DNA of 64,000 bases, from contig RPFO01000026.1 of assembly GCA_009746045.1 (NCBI GenBank), forward strand, positions 2,723,065 through 2,787,064. The letters are read 5' to 3'. The position numbers were made by a program, and so were the translations under genes. Shown one piece after another: positions 1 to 10,439 of this stretch. The stretch comes from Mesostigma viride (Eukaryota; Streptophyta; Mesostigmatophyceae; Mesostigmatales; Mesostigmataceae). The first letter of the stretch is position 1. Every line of letters starts with the position of its first letter. The notes below the pieces were generated by a model. It searched no databases. It was given only the letters and a program-made list of their open reading frames with translations, and was not told where the DNA came from.

Positions 1-63
1 TGGGCTCACGTCAAGGAGAGAAGGCCAACTGCAATCTGGCCTGAAGACGGCCCTGATCCTCCC

Positions 64-576
64 TTGGAGGGAGATGAGCAGGATGAGAGCCAGGCAGCAG
101 ATGCTAACCCACCATGCTTGGATTATGGTCTGTCCTGGATGGATGAGGGTGAGCAGGAGTCTGCTGAGACGTCTGTCACAAGGCCAGAGGTGGCCAGGGC
201 TGCACCACAGTCCAGGGGGCTGCTTATGGCGGACATCATTCGAGCTCTGCAGAACAGCAAGCGTGATCCCAAGGTATCTAAGCTCACGGGATGGGGGTCA
301 TGTGGGGCACCAGCACTAGAAGTGGATACCAACTCACAGGTGTCCATTCTAAGGGTAGAGGATGCTGCAGGCTTGCAGTGGTCATCCCCTAGCTGCCTAG
401 CTGTGTCTGATTTCTCTGGGAATGTGTCCATGAAGATCTTGGGAGAAGTGAGTGTGCCTATCCTGGGGGTGCCCACCACGTTCAGTGTGGTTGAAGGGTA
501 TCAGGGGCCTGCCATTCTAGGTCAGAACTTCTTGTGCTTACCAGGGGTGAGGATATCCTATCCTCTGAGGAGCTAG
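64..576 (+). pseudogene. B1 protease-like domain of copia-like pol (partial)
   Basis: Retropepsin-like domain of B1. The stretch LEVDTNSQVSIL (Asp codon 325-327) corresponds to the DTG active-site strand of aspartic proteases but has Asn in place of Gly. GPAILGQNFL about 65 residues later matches the conserved ILG...FL strand near the C-terminus of retropepsins. The same two blocks recur in B2, A1 and A2, and the first also in A3, always downstream of integrase and upstream of RT. The frame continues upstream to the window edge, so the ATG at 64 is only an internal Met. The frame closes at 576, where homology moves to the frame of the RT ORF. Confidence 0.75.
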
Positions 577-2119
577 CATTAGAAGGGCAGGGCCGCCTTC
601 CCTTGCAGAGATATCGCTACTCCCAGGGTCTTAGTGTGGCTGTAAGGGCTGTGAGGGGTCTAGAGGCAGAGGGTCCTGATACAAAGGAGCCCATTGCTGG
701 GGACCTGCTGATCCTCCCTACTACGTTTGACCCACGTGAGTTGGGTGTGCAGAGGTACCAGATCCCAGGAACGAGTCCTGTACCTTGGCGCAAGCTAGTG
801 GAGATGATGCAAAGCCCCAAGATGGCTAAGGCATGGACTCTTGGCTTTGTTGCTTCTGGGCATGAGTGGATAGTTGCCAACTGTGCAGAGCCTGTGGATG
901 TCCTCCCTGAGGATCACCAGCTGCTCAGATTGATGTTTGTCCTCAAGCTCAAGGAGGTAGATGGCGTGCAGGTGCCACATGTTAGACCAGTTGTGACTGA
1001 GTACCATGGCACTGGACAGTTAGCAGATGAGGAGCTTTACACACCAGGGATGCTGCATGATACATGGAGGATTTTGTTGTGCATTTATTTGTCTTTTCTG
1101 CAGAAGGGGATACCCTATAGCTCTGTGTTGGTAGATTTCAAGAGGGCTTTTCTTAAGGGTGATCAGCAGGAAGCACAGGATACTTGGCGCACAATACCCC
1201 CTTTCTTTGTTAAGGTGCCTGCAGTGTGGAGGGCAGAGCTGAAGACGAGGTATTTGAGGATTCTCAAAGGCGTGGAAGGCCTTAGATCGAGTCCCATCAT
1301 CTGGAGGAAGAGCTTGGAGAAGTACCTCAGGTCTGTCTGTGGTCTCTCAGTCTCTCCAGTTGATCCTTGTCTGTTTCAGGGTAGCTATGAGGGGCTGCCA
1401 GCGTTTGCCTCCCTGCATGGTGATGATCTGCATCTCCTGGGCCATCCCACTTGGCAAGAGTTGACTCTGGCCAGGATCCAGAAACGGTTTGAACTGGGTA
1501 AGATCCAGTACATGGTTGAGAATGAGCCCATGGTGTTTTGTGGAATGCAGGCGACCTTGGTCCAACAGCAGGGTACATGGTCCATCCAGCTGGAGGGTGG
1601 TAAGGATTATCCTCAGCAGATCATAGATGCCTTGCAGGAGCCCATCACCCAGGCCAGATGTGCAACAATACGAGGTATGTTGGCATGGCTGGCCAGCATT
1701 TGTGCTCCTGACCTGTTGGTACTGAGTCGGTTGACCGATTCCCAACTGGTTGAGGTGGGTGCTGAGAGAGTGGTAGAGGCTGTTCGCATGTCTCCCCCTC
1801 TCATGCTGGGTCCTTTGGATTTATACAGGCCTTTTGACATGATGCTCTATGTGGACAGTTCTATGGATAGTAGGAAGGTCACAGAGGTCAGGGGCCGTGC
1901 AGCAGCATTAATATCCCTGGTGCAGGAACAGTCCTCTCTGGTCTGCTGGTACAGTCGGTTGCAGAACAGGGTAACTCCCAGCAGTGACATTGCTGAGTGC
2001 AGGGCAATCTGTGAAGGGCTTCATACTGCTCTTTACTTGAGGGAGCTATTTTACCAGCTATGTCAAGTGGCTTCCTGTCGATTGCAGATGCACACACTGG
2101 TAAGAACTGACAGCATGGG
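534..2119 (+). pseudogene. B1 reverse transcriptase and RNase H, interrupted by N1
   Basis: Copia-type RT followed by RNase H. RT landmarks: HVRPVVTEYHGTG, then YTPGMLHDTW, then VLVDFKRAFLKGD (first catalytic Asp block) and ASLHGDDLHLLG (second catalytic block, HGDD at 1416-1427, where Ty1/copia normally has YVDD). RNase H landmarks: YVDSSMDSR (first Asp), AECRAICEG (Glu) and the start of VRTDSMG (second Asp). The frame is open from 534 until element N1 cuts it at 2119. Joining across N1 with one ATGGG duplication restores TDSMGMVQFVHRQL, as in B2. The upstream frameshift near the protease boundary makes this a broken pol. Confidence 0.85.
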
Positions 2120-2735
2120 TGTCAAAAATGTCATGCTGTGACCATGGGAGGTTGTTGGTATTACATTAATAATGATGACCTCATTTACGACTTTGTCATG
2201 ATGGAAATATCTTTGTCAACCACCATGGCTGAAAGGTGCCATTTTCTAGAATAGTGGTGGTCAGAAAAGATGTCTGGCGTGTAGCCCAGCCACCACCTAT
2301 ATGGCTGGTCGGCAGGACCACAACATAATTAACTTAACATGACAGCTAGGCAACACTTAACCAGTGCTAGATGCTGCCTGCTGGCAAATCATGGTTGTAC
2401 CATGGCAGACAGAATTAGGTACGCCTAGCTGACGGTCCAGGTGCCACGAATTGAATTATTGGCGCCTGTCCTATATGGGCCATGCGCCACATGACACGAC
2501 ATGGATTGTACTACAGTGCCGTATAGTGACCAAGCACATATATATGAAAAGACTCATAACTTTCTACCTAGAGCTCAGATCAAGGTGATTCTAGTGGCAA
2601 AGTTGTAGCCAAACATGAGCTCTACGCAGTCATACTGGCGTTGTAGGTTGTTCTGACTTAACTACGGACTACCCGAACTTTATCTAGATTAGTAAGTGCT
2701 AGACTTGTCAGGCATATTGGGGCATATTCCTGACA
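2120..2735. repeat. N1 left LTR-like repeat
   Basis: A 616-bp direct repeat, paired with 4216-4831. It starts TGTCAAAAATGTC and ends GGGCATATTCCTGACA; the termini form a short imperfect inverted repeat (TGTCA..AAT). It follows the ATGGG target duplication inside the B1 RNase H reading frame. Confidence 0.85.
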
Positions 2736-4215
2736 TGCCCCTTGCACCAAATGCCGTATACAAGCTCACCCCCCCTGGCAAGTAACACATGGATAGTGAG
2801 GGTAGTCGGGTATAAAGAAACCCAAGCTCTCCCCCCCTTACACGGCTAACCCGGTCATGCTGAAAGGAGAAATAGGCAAGAGTAGCAGTTGGAGCTAAGG
2901 GTCACATGGCCCCCAAGTGGCCCTGGGAGTGCGCCAGGTGAAGAACAGGGTGCCCCAGGTCACGTAGAAATACTGGGAAAAAACAAGGACTGGATCCAGC
3001 TCGGCCCCGTGTGTAGATGCCCCTGGAAGGGTGCCCCCCTTGGAGTAATAATCAGCAGAAATCGTGGACGTAAAAGCTGGTAATGGCAGGAGTCGCTCTG
3101 GAATCATTTATCAGGAGCTGGCGACGACCGCAGTGGGTGTGAGCAGCTACAGGCACCTAGCTGCAGTGACTACTAACCGCTGACTAGACGGCTGCGTACT
3201 GCTGGCTGGTGGCATTGATGCTGGTCTGAAGTGGCGATTTGGCTGGCAGGTACGTGCAGCTGGCTGCAACTACTACTAAGAGCTGATCAGGCTGCTGTGT
3301 GTTGCTGGCTGCTGCGACTGTGTGCTGCCATGCTGATGGGGTGCTGGTAGGTATCTGCAGCTGGTTGCAACAACTACCACAAGCGAGTCAGGCTGTGGTG
3401 TGTGGCTGACTGCTGCTACTATATCCTATCATGCTGTATGGCGCGTGCTGGGTACTGCACTACGGCTGCGTGCGGCAGTTGGCTGTCACTGGCCACTTAA
3501 CTAATGACGGCTGCTGCGGCTGGCGAGCGGCATTTAAACGAGCTGTTTCCCATTGAAGAAAAGCCAAGGGTGCGAGAGGAGAACCAGGTGGATGCTGCAA
3601 GATTTCCCCGCGCCGACGTGGGATGGAGCATTGTAGTTGATGCCGTTGTAGTGGTCCGTGCATAGCTGCTCATGTACGATGGTGCTTCCAAACCATGGCG
3701 ACTGGCAAAAAATCTGAATAATGCTTGGCTGGAACTAGGAAAAAGAAACCCCATGTCGCCTGGAAGGTGGCCCACCGTTTAAAACATTTGTGGTCGCTTT
3801 ATATAGGCGCCATCAAGCTCGTTGTATTCTCAGAAGAACAAAGGGGTCTTGGGCTTTGCAAGGCTGGTCACGGCTGGCAACCGATAGTCACCCAGGGTAA
3901 TAAAATAAAGCGTGAACCGCTGCGCCCAAGTGCCGACAATGTAGAAATCTGAATGTTTAGTGAAGCTCATGCAAGAGGTCGTTTAAGGTCGAAATTCGGA
4001 GCAAACAGGGCCTGCCGCAAGAAAATTCGTAGCCGACGCAATACTCCACGGAATGACGCCGGACTTGGTTCAATAGATGCGCAATTTGATGCTGATTCCG
4101 TGGACATGTTGAGTGGCACCAACGGATTAGAATTCCGAAAGTTCTTGCCGAAATGCTGCCCAGGCAAAAATTTGCCCGATTTGGAAAGATCACAACCCCC
4201 CTCATTCCGATGCCA
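2736..4215. other. N1 interior, no recognised coding capacity
   Basis: This 1480-bp interior holds only short frames, the longest about 94 codons (3953-4237, running into the right repeat), none with a known motif. A stretch at about 3180-3460 is rich in CTG/GCTGGCTGC-like triplets. A TATA-like gtataaag lies at 2811, at the end of the pyrimidine-rich leader. I see no primer site or polypurine tract that I would defend. Confidence 0.5.
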
Positions 4216-4831
4216 TGTCAAAAATGTCATGCTGTGACCATGGGAGGTTGTTGGTATTACATTAATAATGATGACCTCATTTACGACTTTGTCATGATGG
4301 AAATATCTTTGTCAACCACCATGGCTGAAAGGTGCCATTTTCTAGAATAGTGGTGGTCAGAAAAGATGTCTGGCGTGTAGCCCAGCCACCACCTATATGG
4401 CTGGTCGGCAGGACCACAACATAATTAACTTAACATGACAGCTAGGCAACACTTAACCAGTGCTAGATGCTGCCTGCTGGCAAATCATGGTTGTACCATG
4501 GCAGACAGAATTAGGTACGCCTAGCTGACGGTCCAGGTGCCACGAATTGAATTATTGGCGCCTGTCCTATATGGGCCATGCGCCACATGACACGACATGG
4601 ATTGTACTACAGTGCCGTATAGTGACCAAGCACATATATATGAAAAGACTCATAACTTTCTACCTAGAGCTCAGATCAAGGTGATTCTAGTGGCAAAGTT
4701 GTAGCCAAACATGAGCTCTACGCAGTCATACTGGCGTTGTAGGTTGTTCTGACTTAACTACGGACTACCCGAACTTTATCTAGATTAGTAAGTGCTAGAC
4801 TTGTCAGGCATATTGGGGCATATTCCTGACA
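4216..4831. repeat. N1 right LTR-like repeat
   Basis: Partner of the repeat at 2120-2735, same length (616 bp) and apparently the same sequence. It ends TGACA and is followed directly by ATGGG (4832-4836), the second copy of the target duplication, after which the B1 RNase H frame resumes. Confidence 0.85.
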
Positions 4832-5179
4832 ATGGGCATGGTGCAGTTTGTGCACAGGCAGCTGGCCAGGAGCAGGGACCTTGATTACTTGTTGCTCAAG
4901 GAAATGTCTTGCTTAGCTAACATTGAACATGTGGCTGGCGTGGACAACCCTGCAGATGCTCTCACCAAGCTGGAGGAGAAGGCTGAGCTGCAATACCCTT
5001 TGCTTCGTGGGCTCATGGCCTCCAAGGGGGGCCAGGGCCAGAGTAGACCAAACAGCCTTGCTCTAGGTGGGAGGCATCCCAGTGAGCTGGGCAGCCATGT
5101 GGTGGCTGACAGCAGGTCCTTCAGAGTTCAGACACACTCTGCTGGACAGGGGTCAGGGTGGAGTCACTCCCCTGGCTGA
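4832..5179 (+). pseudogene. B1 RNase H C-terminal part, downstream of N1
   Basis: The resumed reading frame gives MGMVQFVHRQLARSRDLDYL and NPADALTKL, the C-terminal block of copia RNase H (NPADxxTK), matching B2 closely. The frame then runs on to the stop at 5178-5180 through sequence that no longer aligns with B2 by eye, so the native C-terminus may be earlier. Together with 534-2119 it forms one RNase H domain split by N1. Confidence 0.8.
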
Positions 5180-5981
5180 GAATCTCACCTGGCTCTGTCA
5201 TGGAGCTGCAGAAGAGTCTTAAGGACTTTGTAATGGGCCTTGGGTCTTCATGGAATGGACCCTGCAAGGGCAGCCCAAGTGTTGGCTCTAACAGGTTGCT
5301 GTACATTTGTATATATTCTCTGTAACCAACCTGTTGCATGCTAATAAAAACCCTGGTTGTGTGACCATGTTGGACGTGGTTGCCAGGGGCCTCACTATGG
5401 GTTATACTCCTTTATAATAAAACATAATCTTGTTATTGTCATGTCTTGTTGTTTGTGATGCTCAGTTCCAGGAGCTGATCCAAACCTGGAGGATATGGGG
5501 TGGGGTTCGATTCCCCAGCTGACCTCAGCCTGGCATGTATGAATCCTGAGTGAGACTCAGTGAGGACATGGGCTCCCCATGTGTTGGCTAACATTTGTCA
5601 GGGCTCTCTCAGTCTTTGGAAGGATTTAAAAGATAAAGGAGGCTCCGTGGCGGGCGCCATATGAACGGGCGCCTGTGATAACTGGATGACCAGGAACTCA
5701 CAATAGTACGTTCATGGACTCCTCTATCCAAACTCCTCTGACTAAGTGAAGACCTAACTTTAATCTACACCAGGTTCCCAAAGAAAGGGTTGGGATGTCA
5801 TGTGGGTCAGAGGGCAACCTTTGAACCAATGAGCAGGCCTAGCTAATATTTGGAGGCACCTCAGGTTCCAAAAGAAAAGGCAGGTCTGGTCTCTGGGAGG
5901 GATCAGATGTCTGAAGGCTTGTGGGGACAGTGGCTGATAGGTTCTCAGGCTGGTCCAAGCTCCAAAACAAGAATGGGTTGG
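5180..5981 (+). other. B1 3' noncoding region between pol stop and 3' LTR
   Basis: About 800 bp without a credible ORF. It contains a T-arm-like hairpin at 5501-5517, a GGGCGCC-rich block with TGATAACT at about 5647-5692 also found in B2, several purine-rich patches, and a final purine tract (aaaacaagaatgggttgg) directly before AGTTAG at 5982. An AATAAAA hexamer lies at 5342. The arrangement is collinear with the B2 3' region at 16598-17371. Confidence 0.6.
5501..5517 (+). other. tRNA T-arm-like hairpin in B1 3' noncoding region
   Basis: The sequence is TGGGG, loop TTCGATT, CCCCA: a perfect 5-bp stem and the 7-nt loop of a tRNA T arm, and also a pol III B-box match. The equivalent hairpin in B2 (16828-16844) has a different stem, CAGGG/CCCTG, with an identical loop, so stem pairing is kept through compensating changes. 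No matching acceptor, D or anticodon arm is visible, so this is not a tRNA gene. Confidence 0.6.
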
Positions 5982-6187
5982 AGTTAGCATATTGGGGCAC
6001 CAATGTGCTAGATGGATGCAGGTTGAGGAGACCTTTCCAACGCCGTGTCAACCGCCTAGAACAGACAAGGGACTAGAAAGTTATCAAGTCCCGAAGTACT
6101 GCCGACCGGTGGGCGAGGGCGGTGCACACTCAGGGCATAGTGGACAGGACACGTGGCAGGCCGTGCCTGCACAGGCTTAGCCTGGAC
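5982..6187 (+). repeat. B1 3' LTR start (right end not found)
   Basis: AGTTAGCATATTGG follows a purine tract exactly as the A- and B-family LTRs do in A1, A2, A3 and B2. No terminal TAACT was found before sequence related to G1 begins, so the LTR seems truncated. The right limit given is approximate. Confidence 0.45.
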
Positions 6188-6313
6188 TCTCACGTGACTG
6201 GGACACAGTGTACTGAGGGCTCAACGGTACTGTGGCTAGTAGAAGCCAGTAACCAGCCAGCAGGGCTGCAAGGATGTAAGTCCTTGCAGGACTGTGGCAG
6301 GTCCTGTGCTGTC

Positions 6314-8245
6314 CTAGACACAGGATAGCCAGAGATTCCTGTATGCTGCCTGCAACGAGGATGCAAGGCAGCGATACGAGGCTCTGGCAATGTAGCGTTG
6401 CCCAGCGTTGCTCATGACCGAGGAACAAGGATGGAACGAGGTTGCATATAGCTCGAGGCTCAACGAGGCAACGAGAGTCTTCACACACGAACCTTGGTCG
6501 TCACGACGAGTGGCGAGCCTATCGAGGGTCGTAGGCCTGGTGTGAGGATAAAGGTTGCTAGCCAGCAGCCTAGGGTCATTCCAGCCGGCAAGGACCAGGA
6601 GCTCACAAGCTCTGCTGACGAGTTGCTGTGCAAATAACCCTGGGGGTCCTGTCTGCACAGCATTCAGCCTACTAGGGGTAGCTGAGGGAACGCGTCCTGA
6701 AGTGGGACGAATAGGAGCACGCTGAGGGGTACGAGGAGGGCGAGCGTCGGGATGAGGGGGAGCACCCGAAAGGAACTTGGGGCACTCACGTTTAAGATGA
6801 CCTACTTCCTTACAATGATAGCAGGTGATATGAGAGACATCCAGAGCTGAAAGGTCAGTCACACAAATATCTAATTCTTCTACATAGGAGTTCTCCTCCT
6901 CAGGGGTAAGACTAATATTATTAATACGGGAACGGGTAGGAAGAGAAGGCGTGGAGAAGAAATCTGCTACTCGTAAAAGATGCTGGCGCACATGCTTGAG
7001 GGGCAGGTCAGTAAAACGGTAGGCAGAGAACTGGCGCTTGACTTCACGTAATAAGGGTCTACTGAGGCCTTGGAGGAAGCGAGCACGTACTTCTGCACCC
7101 GACAAATCCCTAATTCGTACCATCTGAGCATCAAACTCTTTCATATACTCCTTAAATGATTTAGTACCCTGCTGCAAGGTACCAAAGGCTAATCTATCCT
7201 GCCAATCTGAATCAGGAGGGACTAAATGGTTCTCTAAACGCTTAAACAATTCTGCTACAGAGTTAGGGTAGGCATGAGAGGCCAAAGACTCACACTGAAT
7301 GAGGTTAGCAAGCTCAGGAGTAATACAGGTAGTAAGATAGTGAGGGACTAGTACAGCATCAGAGAGACGCCATCTATTATGATTCTGCCACGACTCTGTG
7401 TTCTGGGTAAGCAACATAATAAAAGTGAAAAACTGTTGAGGGGTAGACTTGACATCCAGCTTAGGAAGGTTGGCAAAGAGGGGAAGAGCGGGAGGCTTAG
7501 GGGGATTAGAAGAGTCAGTTTTTCCCATAGGGCCACTATCTTCCACTGCTACATAAGCGGGATAGAAGGAAGGGATAGGAAAGGTTTTGGGTAGGGGTCT
7601 AGAAGGGGCTACCGTTTCAGGCTGGTGCCCATAGGAGAAGGGGACAGTATATTGCTCACGAAGAGAGGAGTAGGCAAAATGATCATAATTTCTGTCATCT
7701 AGAGGCATGGTGCTGAAATCACTATTAACTTCTAAATCAGCCACACGGGTAGGGACCTGGGCTGCCTCATAGGCCGTATCAGGGTAGGACCAGGATGCAG
7801 GTGGGTAAAAGGGAACTGCACTAGGGCGCCCAGAAGGGCCGACAGGGGCAGAGGTACGACCCGTGTTAAAAGCAGGCATGGAAGGCACAGGGTGGGAAGG
7901 AGGCCTAGAAACATTGTTAGTTAGTGAGGACCTGCTGGGGGGTTGAGCCAAGGTTGCAGGAGGGGCAGGGGCCTGGTTCAAAGTAAAGGAAGGGTCATCA
8001 CTAAATCTGACTTGCATACGTTGTTCATAGGTAGGAGGGGTAAGTGAGGGACGACGGCGACCACCAGTAACAGGAGAAGGAGGTGAGGTACGCAGATTAC
8101 CTTGAGGAGTGAGATGGTGCACCGTTTCAAGTGAGTCCCGTCGGTTACCACGAGTGTTGTTATTGTTCTTAGTATTATCATTATTATTATTCATAGTAGT
8201 AGTGTTGGTAGGTATAGGCGACATATTTCCACCCACTGGATCCAT
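6314..8245 (-). CDS. G1 Gag, Ty3/gypsy-type, CCHC zinc knuckle
   Basis: A 643-codon minus-strand ORF. Residues 1 to about 240 are low-complexity (Asn runs, Pro/Ser/Thr-rich). The middle carries a retrotransposon Gag capsid-like block with FKEYMKEFDAQMVRIRDL and RARFLQGLSRPLLREV, the form seen in Ty3/gypsy Gag (retrotrans_gag family). One CCHC knuckle follows, CYHCKEVGHLKREC, at about 6827-6786. The last ~130 residues lack similarity I can recognise and may be read-through into flanking sequence, since no protease or RT follows. The ATG at 8245 lies 126 bp after the stop of the upstream small ORF. The element is 3'-truncated, so Gag is probably all that is left of it. Confidence 0.75.
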   Translation of the reverse strand: MDPVGGNMSPIPTNTTTMNNNNDNTKNNNNTRGNRRDSLETVHHLTPQGNLRTSPPSPVTGGRRRPSLTPPTYEQRMQVRFSDDPSFTLNQAPAPPATLAQPPSRSSLTNNVSRPPSHPVPSMPAFNTGRTSAPVGPSGRPSAVPFYPPASWSYPDTAYEAAQVPTRVADLEVNSDFSTMPLDDRNYDHFAYSSLREQYTVPFSYGHQPETVAPSRPLPKTFPIPSFYPAYVAVEDSGPMGKTDSSNPPKPPALPLFANLPKLDVKSTPQQFFTFIMLLTQNTESWQNHNRWRLSDAVLVPHYLTTCITPELANLIQCESLASHAYPNSVAELFKRLENHLVPPDSDWQDRLAFGTLQQGTKSFKEYMKEFDAQMVRIRDLSGAEVRARFLQGLSRPLLREVKRQFSAYRFTDLPLKHVRQHLLRVADFFSTPSLPTRSRINNISLTPEEENSYVEELDICVTDLSALDVSHITCYHCKEVGHLKRECPKFLSGAPPHPDARPPRTPQRAPIRPTSGRVPSATPSRLNAVQTGPPGLFAQQLVSRACELLVLAGWNDPRLLASNLYPHTRPTTLDRLATRRDDQGSCVKTLVASLSLELYATSFHPCSSVMSNAGQRYIARASYRCLASSLQAAYRNLWLSCV

Positions 8246-8371
8246 CTTTGATTATAAGTAAATGAATAGGAATCTAACTGAAAGCAACAAAGAAAAAGGA
8301 CAAGGCCTAATTCAAGGCAAGGGAAGAAAAGAAAAGCTTTTAATGTCCTACAAAAGGAAAAACAATTTAAA

Positions 8372-8776
8372 TCAATCCTTTTTAGCAACAGTAATGGATA
8401 GGGATCCGAACTCTAAGGTGAGAGGCGTATCTAAGCTAGATGAGGATGCAGCCCGTTTAGGGGGAGACGAAGGAGGAGATGGAGGTGGTGTAACGAAAAC
8501 AAGACTATCTACTGCAGGACGAGCATGAGGAGAAGGACGAGAATGGAGACCCAAATCTGATTCACTATGATTTAAGAGGTAGGTCTGAGCTTCTTCAAAG
8601 GACATAAACTTCTTATATTTGGAGACATTATAAGCACGCGACTGAACGAACTTCCTAGCATCGGCCCACGATAAGAAAATAGATGCCCATTGAGGGGTAA
8701 TAACAACGTAATATTTCGCTAAACTATTATTACTAGTCGAATGCGAAGGAGCAGGAAAAGGACGTCGCTGGCTCAT
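8372..8776 (-). CDS. G1 small upstream ORF with RNase H1 hybrid-binding (viroplasmin-like) domain
   Basis: A 134-codon ORF on the same strand and just upstream of the G1 gag. Residues about 20-69 (KYYVVITPQWASIFLSWADA, then KYKKFMSFEEAQTYL) fit the small fold shared by the N-terminus of eukaryotic RNase H1 and caulimovirus viroplasmins. In that fold a Y/F-V-V strand, an x-Y-x-S-W turn and a K-x-F-x-x-x-E-E-A helix bind RNA/DNA hybrids. The remainder is Pro/Ser-rich. Its place before gag suggests an element-encoded nucleic-acid-binding protein. The domain call is from motif memory; a profile search would settle it. Confidence 0.6.
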   Translation of the reverse strand: MSQRRPFPAPSHSTSNNSLAKYYVVITPQWASIFLSWADARKFVQSRAYNVSKYKKFMSFEEAQTYLLNHSESDLGLHSRPSPHARPAVDSLVFVTPPPSPPSSPPKRAASSSSLDTPLTLEFGSLSITVAKKD

Positions 8777-9600
8777 GTTAACGCACCTGGTAGGTCTTGA
8801 GTAGTCAAATAAGGAGAACGAGGAGAAGGCGACTTATCTCGGGTGTCTGAAACCGAACCAGATTGACGACGCACGCAGGGACGAGGTTTCCAGCGCCAGG
8901 TGGTCGTAAGTATCCGGTTTCAAGAATTCTGCGTCTGGCGATGGGTCGTCTAAATACAACGCAGGCAAGAATGCAGAAAAAGTGTAATCTACGAGACGCT
9001 AGTCGTCTCTCTAACGTAGAACCAAAACCATCACCTATCTACGACAGTAGGCAACATGTCTCAGGAAAACAAAACGAGGAAAAGGAGCTATCTATAAAAG
9101 GATTTTCCGCTTCGAGCAGGTCTATCTTCTAGGCAGGGCGTGTCCCGAATCGGGCAGCACTACCCCCCCAGCTTGCAGGCGACCCGCCCATTACCTGTCA
9201 AGTAGGTGTCGTCTTCATTTTCCCGGACGCGGAAGGGTTGATTCAATGACGTATGTTGCAGGGGATCGTCGTCTGGCTCTCTACCTAAAATTCCTCCGAG
9301 TCCATTGTTACGCCTCGGGTATCTACCGCTACCTCTACCTCTACCTGGCCTGATACTACCTAAACTAGTCAAGCCGCCTCTAGTTAAACCCCTAGCGAAA
9401 GACGAACGAGACGATCCAGATCTCAGTGCATTAACGTAAGTATTACTATAATACGCCATAAGCCATTTACACAACCCGTTTACTCCAGGAATAGAGGAAG
9501 GAAACACAACTGTACACTGCCGTGACCCAAGCCTATATGTGTTAATTCATTTAACACACGCCGAGTGCCATTCACGAAGGACAACTGCTGCATAAATGAT
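8777..9600 (-). other. G1 leader and probable LTR remnant
   Basis: No credible gene. On the minus strand TGGCGCTGGAAACC (about 8898-8885) resembles the TGGCGC primer-binding sites of gypsy elements and sits about 110 bp upstream of the small ORF, so the 5' LTR should lie just to its right. I could not fix the LTR ends. A plus-strand TATAAAAGG at 9090-9098 points the other way and is not explained. A minus ORF at 9160-9507 has an RG-rich segment but no family I recognise. Confidence 0.35.
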
Positions 9601-10439
9601 CGCCGACAGGCGTGTATGCTCGGGCCGACATCGACCCTCGCCCACAGGACCAACGCACGTCCACAAGGTTCACACGCAGGATAAAAGGACCACTACTAAA
9701 GTACGCAGCGCGGCGCGACTGCACCGAACCACCATACTGTACAATTGCCACGTCACAAGGCCCGGTACCGACCGGCCAAAAGGTCCTTACTACACGTAAG
9801 CCTAGGAAAGTCAGCGAACTGCTCCGGAATGGCTGAGGCAACAAGGGACCTAATTTACGTCCGTAACAACAACAAAAGTTACACGACGTAACAGTACCCT
9901 TGGAACATGAGTCCCCGGCACCTTTACCGGCGCAGCTTTTCGCAAAGCCGCAGGGCATCGGGAAACGTTTTGGAAACGCATGTTACATGCATTTCTGCCC
10001 CACGGTTTTTGAATTGAAGGCAAGAGCTTCAAAGCTCGGTCTTGCCGCCGCCCGCCTTCCCCCCGTCCCCGCCCTCCGCATCGGCTTATGTTCATCCGTG
10101 CCTGGCGTCTGAAGCACAATCTCCACCCATATCGCCCCTAATAATTCCCCCCAGCGTCACCCCTGCCCCTCCACCTTCCACGTACACATGTGTCCACCGA
10201 TCCTTCCCTTTACTCCACCAGTCTCCGCTGCTTACGTCACATGTCTCGGCTTATGCAACGCGGCAACTTTCATGCATCCTATCTCGAAGCCTGCAGCTTG
10301 AAGAAGCTTACCAGCTTATTACACATTGCCGTCGGGTCGTGCTCCCCAGCTGATCTGCAAGTCCCCCGCTCCCATGCCACTAGTCTGCGAGGCCTTCTCT
10401 CACGTATGATCATTCGGCACCGTGTCAATGGGAATTAAT
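9601..10439. other. Unassigned spacer between G1 and the Penelope-like element
   Basis: No ORF with recognisable motifs. The part at 10040-10200 is pyrimidine-rich (runs of C and CCT). It could hold the 5' portion of the Penelope-like element or an LTR remnant; I see nothing decisive. Confidence 0.4.

Larger units (their letters stand above)
2120..4831. mobile_element. N1: non-autonomous element with 616-bp LTR-like ends
   Basis: A 2712-bp insertion flanked by a 5-bp duplication ATGGG (2115-2119 and 4832-4836). Its ends are two direct 616-bp repeats (2120-2735 and 4216-4831) that looked identical wherever I compared them. Each begins TGTCA and ends TGACA, so it has TG...CA termini as for LTRs. 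The 1480-bp interior encodes no recognisable gag or pol. It is best read as a non-autonomous LTR element (LARD/TRIM type) that moved recently. A weak point is that no obvious tRNA-complementary primer site follows the left repeat and no clean polypurine tract precedes the right one. Confidence 0.8.
1..5981 (+). mobile_element. B1: copia-like LTR retrotransposon, subfamily B, 5' end outside window
   Basis: The window opens inside the pol region of a Ty1/copia-like element. In order it shows the end of the integrase-to-protease linker, a protease-like domain, RT, RNase H (split by N1), a long 3' noncoding stretch, a purine-rich tract ending at 5981, and an AGTTAG sequence that looks like the 3' LTR start. 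It is closely related to B2 in the same window (same domain order, same HGDD RT box, same 3' noncoding T-arm-like hairpin). LTR, gag and integrase lie left of position 1. At least one frameshift near 540-576 separates protease and RT, so the copy is not functional as it stands. Confidence 0.85.

Noticed and set aside
2120-4831. Two independent 616-bp MITEs rather than one element
   Set aside because: The only target duplication (ATGGG) brackets the whole 2712 bp, and neither inner edge shows a duplication.
5501-5517. tRNA gene at the TTCGATT hairpins of B1 and B2
   Set aside because: Only the T-arm is present; no acceptor, D or anticodon arms can be folded around it in either copy.
9090-9098. 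TATAAAAGG as the G1 promoter
   Set aside because: It points to the plus strand, opposite to G1 gag, and lies within an unresolved LTR remnant.
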